A stretch of 64,000 bases of DNA from Bacillus methanolicus (GTDB lineage: Bacteria > Bacillota > Bacilli > Bacillales > Cytobacillaceae): positions 815,501 through 879,500 of the forward strand of contig NZ_PNFF01000001.1 in the NCBI RefSeq assembly GCF_028888695.1. The letters are read 5' to 3'. This document shows positions 52,386-60,751 of the stretch, in pieces. Position numbers and translations under genes: made by a program. Under the pieces are notes generated by a model that saw nothing but the letters and a program-made list of their open reading frames with translations, was not told where the DNA came from and ran no database searches. Each line of letters starts with the position of its first letter. Within the stretch, counting starts at the first letter, position 1.

Positions 52386-52671
52386 TAACGTACCAATTTG
52401 TTCTGTTCTAAAAAATTGTCTTAATTGCCTTTGGCAGTATGATTTTTGGAAATTATAACATGAGATAAGATAAAATTTTATTAAATGATTCTAAAGAATC
52501 TATAACGATATTACATTTCCTTTTCGCCTATTCACTGACCGTATTAAACCGTTCATTCGATGTACGCGAAAATAAAATATTAACAATCTTCCTTATTTTA
52601 GGAATATTTGATAAACTAATATGGCATTTGAAATTTCTACATAATTATGTCTTGCAGCGAAAGGAGCACAA
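52386..52671. other. Divergent promoter region
   Basis: AT-rich, no gene seen. It must hold the leftward promoter of the DUF3006 gene and the rightward promoter of the ABC exporter genes; I could not assign either with certainty. Confidence 0.35.
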
Positions 52672-54420
52672 ATGAAAGTATTTATTGATTTGATGTGGTT
52701 TTTTAAGCAGGAAAAAAAAGCTTATATTACAGGTACGCTGCTGCTTTTGACAGTAGCTTTTTTAGAAATTGTTCCACCAAAGATAATTGGAATCGTTGTT
52801 GACCATATTGTGAATGGGACGTTAACTGGCGGGATACTGCTCAAATGGATAGGCGTTTTAATAGCGACAGGTCTTCTCGTGTATTCATTGCGTTATTATT
52901 GGAGAATCATGATCTTTGGATCCGCTGTGAAACTTTCACAGCTGTTGAGAGATCAGTTATTTAAGCATTTTACGGATATGTCGCAATCTTTTTATCAAAA
53001 GCGGCGCATTGGAGATTTAATGGCCCATGCGACAAATGATCTGCAGGCGATCCAGCAAACAGCAGGTCTCGGAGTCCTTACCCTTATTGATTCGCTTGCG
53101 ACAGGCGGTTTTGTTATTATCGCCATGGCAGTTACGATCAGTTGGAAGCTGACCCTTATCGCATTAATACCCATGCCGTTTATGGCTTTGTTGACGAACT
53201 GGTATGGAACGCTTTTACATAAGTATTTCCATAAAGCCCAGGAAGCATTTTCATCGTTAAATGATAAAACGCAGGAAAGTATAACAGGAATCAAAGTGAT
53301 TAAGACGTTTGGCCAAGAAAGAGAGGATATTGAAGATTTCCGGGATAAGTCAGAAGATGTAGTGGAAAAGAATATTTTAGTTGCGAAGGTGGATTCCTTA
53401 TATGATCCAACGATTTCCCTCATTGTTGGCATCTCGTTTTTTTTATCGGTCGTGTTCGGGTCAATTTATGTACTTAATGGTTCCCTTTCAATTGGTGAAC
53501 TTGTTTCCTTTACGACGTATCTAGGCTTGCTCATTTGGCCGATGCTTGCTTTCGGATGGCTGTTTAATATAGTGGAAAGAGGAAGGGCGTCTTATGATCG
53601 TGTTTCTGCCTTGCTGGCTGAAAAACCTGAAATTGAGGATAAGGAAGATGCGTTCGATAACGTTCCAACAGGTGATATTGAATATAAGATCCGAACTTAT
53701 TCCTATCCTAATGAAATGAAGCCGGTGTTAAAAGATATTTTCTTTAGGATAAAAAAAGGGGAAACAGTAGGGATTGTCGGAAAAACCGGTGCAGGAAAAA
53801 CAACACTGTTAAAGCTTTTAATTCGTGAATTTGAAGGCTTTGATGGAACGATTCTTTTCGGGAATGTGCCATTAAGTGATTATAAGCTGCAAACTTTGAG
53901 AAAAGCAATTGGCTATGTTCCACAGGACCATTTTCTATTTTCGGCAACAGTTAGTGAAAACATTGCATTTGGAAAACCAGGTGCTTCTAAAAAGGAGATT
54001 ATCGAAGCAGCAAAAACAGCATATATTCATCATGATATTCTAGAATTTACTGAAGGGTATGAAACGGTTGTCGGAGAACGTGGAGTTTCTTTATCAGGCG
54101 GACAGAAGCAGCGTATTTCCATTGCGCGAGCTTTGTTATTGGATCCTGAAGTTTTGATTCTTGATGATTCTCTTTCAGCTGTTGATGCCAAGACAGAAGA
54201 AGCGATTCTTACTGCTTTGAAAGAAAACAGAGAAGGGAAAACGACAATCATAACGGCCCACCGATTAAGCTCCATCCAGCATGCAAATTTTATTATCGTT
54301 CTTGAAGACGGTAAAATTGTTCAGCACGGTACCCACGAGGAACTGATGCTTGAAGAAGGATGGTATAAGGATATGTACTTACGACAGCAGCTCGAAGAAT
54401 TAGTGGAGCATGGAGGATAA
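52672..54420 (+). CDS. Heterodimeric ABC exporter subunit with degenerate ATPase site
   Basis: Type IV ABC exporter half, 582 residues: six membrane helices (about 15-320) and an ATPase domain. Walker A is GKTGAGKTTLLKL, the Q-loop is VPQDHFLF and the signature is VSLSGGQKQR. Walker B ends ILDDSLSAVD with Asp where the catalytic Glu is expected, so this subunit forms the non-hydrolysing site, as in BmrC/YheI. It pairs with the next gene, 3 bases away. The substrate is unknown; drugs or peptides are usual for the family. Confidence 0.88.
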   Translation: MKVFIDLMWFFKQEKKAYITGTLLLLTVAFLEIVPPKIIGIVVDHIVNGTLTGGILLKWIGVLIATGLLVYSLRYYWRIMIFGSAVKLSQLLRDQLFKHFTDMSQSFYQKRRIGDLMAHATNDLQAIQQTAGLGVLTLIDSLATGGFVIIAMAVTISWKLTLIALIPMPFMALLTNWYGTLLHKYFHKAQEAFSSLNDKTQESITGIKVIKTFGQEREDIEDFRDKSEDVVEKNILVAKVDSLYDPTISLIVGISFFLSVVFGSIYVLNGSLSIGELVSFTTYLGLLIWPMLAFGWLFNIVERGRASYDRVSALLAEKPEIEDKEDAFDNVPTGDIEYKIRTYSYPNEMKPVLKDIFFRIKKGETVGIVGKTGAGKTTLLKLLIREFEGFDGTILFGNVPLSDYKLQTLRKAIGYVPQDHFLFSATVSENIAFGKPGASKKEIIEAAKTAYIHHDILEFTEGYETVVGERGVSLSGGQKQRISIARALLLDPEVLILDDSLSAVDAKTEEAILTALKENREGKTTIITAHRLSSIQHANFIIVLEDGKIVQHGTHEELMLEEGWYKDMYLRQQLEELVEHGG

Positions 54421-54423
54421 GCA

Positions 54424-56217
54424 ATGGAAAAAACACATGCGATGAATAGCAAAGAACAACGGCAAGTATTATTTCGATTACTTTCATATACAAAACCACA
54501 TAAGAAAACCATTATTTTTGCCTTTTGTCTCTTGATATTAACAACAGCAGGCGACATACTTGGCCCGATCCTTGTGAAAATTTTTATTGACGACTATTTA
54601 ACGCCCAGAAATCTTGAATTTAAGCCTTTGTTTGTTCTCGGAGCTGCTTTTTTAGGAATTCAAATAGCCAATGTGCTTGTCTCATATTTTCAATTGCTTA
54701 CCTTTCAAAAAATCGCTTTGAAAATTATTCAACAACTCAGGATCGAGGTTTTTTCAAAGGTTCAGGCACTTGGATTAAAATATTTTGATAAAACTCCTGC
54801 CGGAAGCATCGTTTCAAGGGTAACAAATGATACAGAAGCGATTAAGGATATGTTCGTTACGGTCATCGTAACATTTATTCAAAGTTTCTTTCTTTTAACG
54901 GGAATATTTGTGGCCATGTTTAGTTTGAATGTGAAACTAGCCCTTTTTTGTGTCGTGATCCTTCCGATTATTTTCCTTATCATAAGGACGTACAGGAAAT
55001 ATAGTTCGATTTTTTTTCAGGATATGCGTGAACTCCTAAGCCAGCTAAATGCAAAATTAAGTGAATCATTGCAGGGCATGGCGATCATCCAAGTGTTTCG
55101 CCAGGAACAGCGGTTGAGAAAAGAATTTGGAGAGATTAATGAAAAGCATTATCTGGCAGGGATGAAAAATCTAAAAGTGGATGCTTTACTACTTAGGCCT
55201 GCGATTGATTTGGTTTACGTGTTAGCGCTGATCATTGTGTTAAGCTTTTTCGGGATTTCATCATTTGCCGGCGGAATTGAAATTGGTGTACTTTATGCGT
55301 TTATCAATTATTTGGACCGTTTTTTTGAACCGGTAAACAATATGATGATGCGTCTATCATTATTTCAACAAGCAATTGTCGCAGGATCCCGCGTTTTTAA
55401 GCTGCTGGATGAAGAGGAACTTGCTCCTTTACAGCGCGGTGAGGAAACATTAAAGATTGAAGACGGGGAAATTGAGTTTCGGAATGTAAGCTTTTCCTAT
55501 GACGGGAAGCGGGACGTTTTAAAGAATATTTCTTTTCAAGCAAAACCGGGAGAAACGGTGGCACTTGTTGGACATACCGGCAGCGGAAAAAGCTCAATCA
55601 TCAATCTACTCATGAGATTTTATGAATTTGAGCGGGGAGAAATTCTCATTGACGAAAGGTCAATCAAAGACTATCCGGAAAAAGAAATCCGTTCAAAAAT
55701 TGGGCTTGTTTTGCAGGATCCATTTTTGTTCTTTGGAAATGTGAAGGATAATATCCGTCTCCATAATAAACAAATGACAGATGAACAAGTGATTGAGGCT
55801 GCACGTTTTGTTCAGGCGCATACGTTCATCGAGAAGCTTGAAAATGGTTATGAGTACGAAGTTGTTGAAAGAGGGGCGACATTTTCTAGCGGACAGCGCC
55901 AGCTGATCGCTTTTGCGAGAACAATTGCGGCGAACCCAAAAATACTTGTCCTTGATGAAGCAACTGCGAATATTGATACGGAAACAGAAGAAGCCATTCA
56001 AACGGCGCTTGCAAAAATGAGAAAGGGCCGCACAACGATTGCAATTGCCCATCGTCTGTCTACTATTCAAGACGCAGACTCAATTCTTGTGCTGCATCAA
56101 GGGGAAATTGTTGAAAGAGGAACACACCAGGAGTTGCTTGCAAGACGCGGACTTTACCATAAAATGTATTTGCTGCAAAATGGTTTGGTTGATCATCTCG
56201 AAGACGCAGTCAATTAA
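54424..56217 (+). CDS. Heterodimeric ABC exporter subunit with catalytic Glu
   Basis: Partner half-transporter, 597 residues. Membrane domain (about 25-320), ATPase domain with GHTGSGKSSIINLL, Walker B LVLDEATANID with the catalytic Glu, and a degenerate signature ATFSSGQRQ in place of LSGGQ. The two changed motifs together give one active and one inactive ATP site, the BmrCD/LmrCD arrangement. AGGAGG lies within the end of the upstream gene. It is shorter than B. subtilis YheH, so assigning either gene name would be speculative. Confidence 0.88.
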   Translation: MEKTHAMNSKEQRQVLFRLLSYTKPHKKTIIFAFCLLILTTAGDILGPILVKIFIDDYLTPRNLEFKPLFVLGAAFLGIQIANVLVSYFQLLTFQKIALKIIQQLRIEVFSKVQALGLKYFDKTPAGSIVSRVTNDTEAIKDMFVTVIVTFIQSFFLLTGIFVAMFSLNVKLALFCVVILPIIFLIIRTYRKYSSIFFQDMRELLSQLNAKLSESLQGMAIIQVFRQEQRLRKEFGEINEKHYLAGMKNLKVDALLLRPAIDLVYVLALIIVLSFFGISSFAGGIEIGVLYAFINYLDRFFEPVNNMMMRLSLFQQAIVAGSRVFKLLDEEELAPLQRGEETLKIEDGEIEFRNVSFSYDGKRDVLKNISFQAKPGETVALVGHTGSGKSSIINLLMRFYEFERGEILIDERSIKDYPEKEIRSKIGLVLQDPFLFFGNVKDNIRLHNKQMTDEQVIEAARFVQAHTFIEKLENGYEYEVVERGATFSSGQRQLIAFARTIAANPKILVLDEATANIDTETEEAIQTALAKMRKGRTTIAIAHRLSTIQDADSILVLHQGEIVERGTHQELLARRGLYHKMYLLQNGLVDHLEDAVN

Positions 56218-56232
56218 AGATAAATCGAAAAA

Positions 56233-56271
56233 AATGGAGCTGACTCTTAAATAAAGAAGTTAGCTCCATTA
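56233..56271. terminator. Shared terminator of the exporter and ynzD
   Basis: AATGGAGCT / AGCTCCATT stem between convergent genes. Confidence 0.7.
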
Positions 56272-56442
56272 ATTGACCGGCTGTAATTTCTCTAAAAAGG
56301 AACGATTATACTCATTCAAAAGATGATCAAGCTCTTGGCTATGTTTAATTGCAACAGACGAATTAAGGCCGTATTTTGATGCCACGTTGATGAGCTCAGC
56401 CCGTTTTTTTTCAATTAATAAAAGAAACTCTTGTCTCGTCAC
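56269..56442 (-). CDS. ynzD: Spo0E-like aspartyl-phosphate phosphatase YnzD
   Basis: A 57-residue helical hairpin protein of the Spo0E family, which dephosphorylates Spo0A-phosphate and delays sporulation. The translation begins MTRQEFLLLIEKKRAEL and contains the signature SQELD (residues 35-39), then LLNEYN. The start is GTG 56442 because an in-frame stop lies two codons upstream; AAAGGA stands about 12 bases before it. YnzD lies at this same place, between yneF and ccdA, in B. subtilis. Confidence 0.88.
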   Translation of the reverse strand: MTRQEFLLLIEKKRAELINVASKYGLNSSVAIKHSQELDHLLNEYNRSFLEKLQPVN

Positions 56443-56758
56443 ACCTCATTTTCCTTTCGTAAATCTTTGGATCGATTTTTATTCAAAACGATTAAAAGAC
56501 TGAAAATATTACGTCTATGTAAAAATATGATATTTAATAGCAAAAATTGTTAAGTCTATTACAGTATAGCTGATTATGGTAATTAATTCAAAACAAAATT
56601 GTGACCAATTTGTGTATTTTTAGGAAGGAAATTAATATTATGTATAAGTAGTCCAAATTCGAATATATTAGACAAAAAATGTTCACATCTTAATTATTAT
56701 CATTTCATCATAAGATTTGTTAGAATGAGTAGGAATCATGTATACAGGAGATGTTCAA
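56443..56758. other. Divergent promoter region between ynzD and ccdA
   Basis: AT-rich and free of genes. It should hold the promoters of ynzD (leftward) and ccdA (rightward). No specific operator was recognised. Confidence 0.35.
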
Positions 56759-57466
56759 ATGACTGATATTAATGTATTTATCGCTCTTGGTGCAGGATTT
56801 TTGAGTTTTATTTCTCCATGCTGTCTGCCTTTATATCCGGCATTTTTATCATATATTACCGGGATGTCGGTCGGAGAAATCAAAACAGAAAATGCGATGC
56901 TGCAAAGGCGGAGTTTGTTACATACAATATTTTTTCTGTTAGGGTTTTCCGTTATTTTTATTGCCATCGGATTTACAACTTCTTTTATCGGTCAATTTTT
57001 TGCTGAATACAAGGACTTGATCCGACAGATTGGAGCTATTTTTATCGTCTTTTTTGGCCTTGTCATTGTTGGAATTTTGAAACCCGAATTTATGATGAAG
57101 GACCGGAGATTTGAGTTTAAGAACCGTCCTTCAGGATACATTGGTTCAGCTTTTATCGGAATGGCGTTTGCCGCTGGCTGGACGCCTTGTACAGGTCCGA
57201 TCTTAATGTCAGTTTTTGCGTTGGCTGCTTCTAACCCGGGTTCAGGCATGTTGTATATGATCGCATACACTTTAGGTTTTGCCATCCCGTTCTTTGTTTT
57301 GTCCTTTTTCATCGGCAAACTGCAATGGATTAAAAAACATAATGTTACGATCATGAAGGTTGGCGGCAGTATCATGATCGTAATGGGAATTATCTTATTT
57401 TTTGATTGGATGACGAAGATTATTTCTATTTTTACTAGTATTTTCGGAGGATTTACCGGCTTCTAA
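56759..57466 (+). CDS. ccdA: Thiol-disulfide transporter CcdA
   Basis: Membrane protein of 235 residues that passes electrons from cytoplasmic thioredoxin outward, needed for cytochrome c maturation and spore cortex synthesis. It has six hydrophobic helices. The redox cysteines lie in [10 protein letters not shown] near 19-28 and [10 protein letters not shown] near 142-151. ATG 56759 follows AGGAGAT; an in-frame ATG at 56738 lies before this site. Confidence 0.95.
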   Translation: MTDINVFIALGAGFLSFISPCCLPLYPAFLSYITGMSVGEIKTENAMLQRRSLLHTIFFLLGFSVIFIAIGFTTSFIGQFFAEYKDLIRQIGAIFIVFFGLVIVGILKPEFMMKDRRFEFKNRPSGYIGSAFIGMAFAAGWTPCTGPILMSVFALAASNPGSGMLYMIAYTLGFAIPFFVLSFFIGKLQWIKKHNVTIMKVGGSIMIVMGIILFFDWMTKIISIFTSIFGGFTGF

Positions 57467-57726
57467 TGCTAGTTATTGTGTAATACGAACTCTTATTGGT
57501 CATAACAAATCGCCGTTGTTTGATATCTTCCCTTCGAGTCAAGACGAAAACCTATGATTCTCAAGAAATTGTTCGAAATTTGTCGTAATCTTTGAATTGA
57601 AATTTTTTCTAAGATTCGATATATTGTAATATGTGTGCTTTTGAGAAAGATATTTGTCTATCTGTATTTTACAACTGGAAGTTTTCATCGATATACATTC
57701 GTTGTGAGTGTCAAGGGGGAGCACCG

Positions 57727-58086
57727 ATGGCAAGAATATTAATTGTTGATGACGCAAGATTTATGAGAATCACGTTATCGAATATTTTAAAAAAAGCAAA
57801 TCATGAAGTCGTTGGAGAAGGCGAGAATGGAAAAGATGCGATTGAATTGTATCGCCGGTTGAATCCCGATTTAGTCACAATGGACATAACGATGCCGGAA
57901 ATGAGCGGAATTGAAGCTGTCAGAGAAATTAAGAAAGAGTTTCCTCAAGCAAAAGTAATCATGTGTTCTGCTATGGGGCAGCAAAAAATGGTCGTGGAAG
58001 CAATTGAGGCGGGGGCAAAGGACTTTATTGTCAAGCCGTTTGACGAAGCGCGAGTACTTGATGCAATTAACAGAGTCTTGAATTAG
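57727..58086 (+). CDS. yneI: CheY-like response regulator receiver protein YneI
   Basis: A stand-alone receiver domain of 119 residues. The acidic pocket is VDDARF, the phosphoacceptor Asp is in LVTMDITMPEMSG (about residue 54), Ser in IMCSAMGQ and Lys in DFIVKPFDE. It begins MARILIVDDARFM at ATG 57727 after AAGGGGGAG; the frame is open upstream but without a ribosome site. It lies between ccdA and ccdC and is sometimes called CcdB. Its partner kinase is not nearby. Confidence 0.93.
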   Translation: MARILIVDDARFMRITLSNILKKANHEVVGEGENGKDAIELYRRLNPDLVTMDITMPEMSGIEAVREIKKEFPQAKVIMCSAMGQQKMVVEAIEAGAKDFIVKPFDEARVLDAINRVLN

Positions 58087-58094
58087 AGAATAGT

Positions 58095-58155
58095 GGCCGG
58101 CTTACAAAGGGTTTGATTCCCATCCGACAACCGGAGGGGACTGACCCTTTTTTTA
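58095..58155. repeat. Partial palindromic repeat after yneI
   Basis: GGCCGGCTTAC-type left end, AAAGGGTTTGATTCCC and GGAGGGGACTGACCCTTT as arms, followed by T7. It lacks the inner CAATATATAG hairpin of the full copies. It can terminate yneI transcription. Confidence 0.7.
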
Positions 58156-58275
58156 TGGACAAAAATAGGATGGTCTTCTGTACATTTGCTAAATATGTTC
58201 ATTATCATTTTCAATAAAAGATTGTTTACGATATAATGATAGTGCAAATCTAAATGCTAAAAAGGATGACGGATT

Positions 58276-58764
58276 ATGAACATGGTTATTGCTTCTTCTA
58301 TTGGAGCGATCGGAATGGCTGTTCTTGTTATATTCATCCGGATTAAAGCCGCAAAAAGACCGGTCACAGCAAAAAAAATCATTTTACCGCCAATTTTTAT
58401 GAGTACAGGGGCGCTTATGTTTTTATTTCCAATGTTCCGGGTAACTCCGATGGAAATATTGGAAGCATTAACAGTCGGCATGTTGTTTTCAATCTTGTTG
58501 ATCAAAACATCCACTTTTGAAATTCGAGATAATGAAATTTATTTAAAACGGTCAAAAGCATTTATCTTTATACTTATCGGTTTGCTCATCATCAGGATCA
58601 TTGGAAAATCGATCTTGAGTTCACAAATTGATTATGGTGAGCTGAGCGGAATGTTTTGGATCCTTGCGTTTGGAATGATCGTACCTTGGCGAATTGCCAT
58701 GTATGTAAATTATAGAAAACTATATGATCAAATCAACGGACCAACGAATACAAAAACGGTTTAA
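58276..58764 (+). CDS. ccdC: Membrane protein CcdC
   Basis: A 162-residue membrane protein with about four helices, matching CcdC/YneJ, which is encoded with CcdA in Bacillus. It begins MNMVIASSIGAIGMAVLVIF and has KAAKRPVTAKKIILPPIFMS in its first loop. AAAAAGGATGA precedes the ATG. The exact role is not known. A palindromic repeat overlaps its stop codon. Confidence 0.92.
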   Translation: MNMVIASSIGAIGMAVLVIFIRIKAAKRPVTAKKIILPPIFMSTGALMFLFPMFRVTPMEILEALTVGMLFSILLIKTSTFEIRDNEIYLKRSKAFIFILIGLLIIRIIGKSILSSQIDYGELSGMFWILAFGMIVPWRIAMYVNYRKLYDQINGPTNTKTV

Positions 58765-58848
58765 AGGGTTTGACTCCTTCAATGACAATATATAGAATGA
58801 TTTTTAGTGTTTGTCTATATATTGTATTGGAGGAATCATCCCTTTTTA
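58763..58848. repeat. Dispersed palindromic repeat, copy 3 (after ccdC)
   Basis: AAAGGGTTTGACTCC and GGAGGAATCATCCCTTT form the outer part, with CAATATATAG / CTATATATTG inside. The outermost GGCTGA arms are missing. It begins in the ccdC stop codon. Confidence 0.8.
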
Positions 58849-58874
58849 TTTTTGTCAGGGTTTTTGGCAAAATA

Positions 58875-58901
58875 AAAAAACTGCCATTAATCAGGCAGTT
58901 C
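58875..58901 (-). terminator. Terminator of yneK
   Basis: On the minus strand AACTGCCTG / GGCAGTT forms a stem followed by seven T. Confidence 0.78.
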
Positions 58902-59335
58902 TAAAACAAATGTTCATATGGTGCGAGATCAATTTTCTTTTCGGACAATTTTTTTCGCAGAAATTTATGGTCCCGTTTCGGTGTGGCGATAATGTACCCG
59001 CGTATGATAAGATCCTCTGTAATTTTGTCGGCTTTTTCTTTAAGAGCAAGTTCGCCGATTTTGCCGGCAATTTTTTGCCTTGCAACGTCCCTGAATAATT
59101 CAGGGACAGGACTGACCAAATCTTCAAGAAATTCTTTTTGCTCCTCTTTCCATAAATGCCGGGTCTCATTTACATAATATTCTTCCCAATCCAGTTCCGA
59201 CTTTCCGTCTTCTTTCGGCAGCCTTTTCAAAAACTTGCGGAACATAAAAAATCCGCCGATTGCAAAAGAAGAAATGAGTACGACAATCCAGAACAAGATA
59301 AACCATAAAAACCAGCCTTCAAGCATTGCATTCAC
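58901..59335 (-). CDS. yneK: DUF2621 membrane protein YneK
   Basis: A 144-residue protein with one N-terminal membrane helix (about 8-30) and a charged cytoplasmic domain with LDWEEYYVNETRHLW and EKADKITEDLIIRGYIIATPKRD in outline. It fits YneK by sequence type and place after ccdC. The function is unknown. This is the last gene of the conserved B. subtilis-like order in the window. Confidence 0.88.
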   Translation of the reverse strand: MNAMLEGWFLWFILFWIVVLISSFAIGGFFMFRKFLKRLPKEDGKSELDWEEYYVNETRHLWKEEQKEFLEDLVSPVPELFRDVARQKIAGKIGELALKEKADKITEDLIIRGYIIATPKRDHKFLRKKLSEKKIDLAPYEHLF

Positions 59336-59489
59336 CTACAAAACATTATTCTAACGTATTCTATCATTCAATTATAGTCGTTTCGGGGCTTTTTAGACAA
59401 GTTTAATGAAAGGTGAGAGATATGCACTATTAAAGAGTCGAAAAACAAATCATAAAATATGAGAGCATTATTAATATAATTTGAATTCC

Positions 59490-59579
59490 TTGAAAGATTA
59501 TGTTTTAGTTTTTAAATAGGTTTATCTGAAAAGCAGGGCTGAATGTGGTCCTGGTGTTCCCCGCGATCTTCGATGCTCC
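59490..59579 (+). pseudogene. selC: Decayed selC copy: promoter plus 5' half of tRNA-Sec
   Basis: Bases 59535-59571 match the first 37 nucleotides of the intact tRNA-Sec at 31 positions, including GGGCTGAATG, CTGGTGT and TCTTC. The alignment then stops; acceptor 3' end, variable arm and T arm are absent. The upstream 45 bases also align, and a promoter survives: TTGAAA (59490-59495), 17 bp, TAAATA (59513-59518). A T6 tract follows at 59581-59586, so a short RNA could be made. It cannot serve as a tRNA. Confidence 0.8.
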
Positions 59580-59612
59580 CTTTTTTATTTGAATAATCGA
59601 AATGGAGTGATA

Positions 59613-60650
59613 TCACTGTTTTGTATTGTTTTCAGCAGCTAAATATTTAGCATATTGAATCGTATTTCTAGCTACATCTAGTTCAAGGTTAAAAATATTG
59701 GGTGGACCTGGTCTCCAATTTACTTCAAACAGCCACAATTTTTGGTTTGAATCAATTCCAACATCAATTCCTAATTCATCTAGCGACACACTGTCATATA
59801 AAGAATCAAAATGGTTAGAAAAGCTTTTCGCAAATTGCTCAAGATACTTTTTCATATCGTACCAGGAGTCATCAAACTCTGTTTTTAAAAAAATATCTAG
59901 ATAAGTGCTATAACCACCACTGCCCATATTTGATGTAATGCTTCCCAATCGCCCAATCCTTGGGAAAATGGAAGTAATGACCCATTTTCCTTCTCCATTT
60001 TTTTGTACATGCAATCGGAAATCATAAACATGACCAGATTTCAATTGACATGAAATAAACTTTTGAACTAAGTAATCTTGTTCTTGTATTTTATGAGATA
60101 TTAAGTCAAGCAATTGTTTTTCATTAATAGACGAGATTTCCCCTCCCTCATTAATTTTGTATTGTTTTATTCCAACTTTTTCAATATAAATGATGCCCCC
60201 GCCTTGATGTCCAGACAACGGTTTAATAATAACTTTTTCATATCGTTTCATCATGTCAAAAAAATGCTGAACGTCAGTTAATTCATGAAAAGGAATAAGG
60301 TATTGTTCAAATTTTTTTGCTTTTTTTATTCTGTTATATACACTTAATTTATCCCCAATCGAATGACTTGTAAAAGGAATCCTGTCGTGCAAATAATCAA
60401 AGATTTGCTCAGCTTTTTCACTTACAGGATAACTTGCATTATAAATGACATCAGGAAAAGGAAATTCCTTTTCAATCCACTCGCCATTTTCATAAGTTTT
60501 TCCTAAAATTTTTTGATTTTCTATATCTACTTTCCCTGGGGTAAAGTAAAAAAAGTTTACACCTTCAGCTTTAGCTGCAGCGGCATAAGCATATGCTTTC
60601 TTTACATTTCTTGGATCTGCCCGATGATGAAGCATGCCGATTAGAGTCAT
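59613..60650 (-). CDS. YheC/YheD-family ATP-grasp protein
   Basis: A 345-residue ATP-grasp ligase of the YheC/YheD (endospore coat-associated) family. The N-terminal domain begins MTLIGMLHHRADPRNVKKAYA; the glycine-rich ATP lid is KPLSGHQGGGIIYIEK near 143; RLHVQKN and LFEVNWRPGPPNIFNLE (near 320-336) hold the metal and ATP residues. ATP-grasp enzymes form amide or ester bonds through acyl phosphates; the substrate is unknown. AGAGGTGG lies about 11 bases before the ATG. It lies about 100 bases downstream of a second ATP-grasp gene, probably in one transcript, and between two selC copies. Confidence 0.8.
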   Translation of the reverse strand: MTLIGMLHHRADPRNVKKAYAYAAAAKAEGVNFFYFTPGKVDIENQKILGKTYENGEWIEKEFPFPDVIYNASYPVSEKAEQIFDYLHDRIPFTSHSIGDKLSVYNRIKKAKKFEQYLIPFHELTDVQHFFDMMKRYEKVIIKPLSGHQGGGIIYIEKVGIKQYKINEGGEISSINEKQLLDLISHKIQEQDYLVQKFISCQLKSGHVYDFRLHVQKNGEGKWVITSIFPRIGRLGSITSNMGSGGYSTYLDIFLKTEFDDSWYDMKKYLEQFAKSFSNHFDSLYDSVSLDELGIDVGIDSNQKLWLFEVNWRPGPPNIFNLELDVARNTIQYAKYLAAENNTKQ

Positions 60651-60751
60651 GATACTTCCATTCCACCTCTCTCTATTTTGTTCAATCGTTGAATGTTCGC
60701 GATTAACTAAATTTGGATCAATAGGCAGTCATGAATTGTTGCCCCAAATTA

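Noticed and set aside
58811-59098. Plus-strand frame of 95 codons after ccdC
   Set aside because: It begins in the palindromic repeat and is antisense to yneK.
59535-59579. Second functional tRNA-Sec
   Set aside because: Only the 5' half is present; variable arm, T arm, acceptor 3' strand and CCA are missing.
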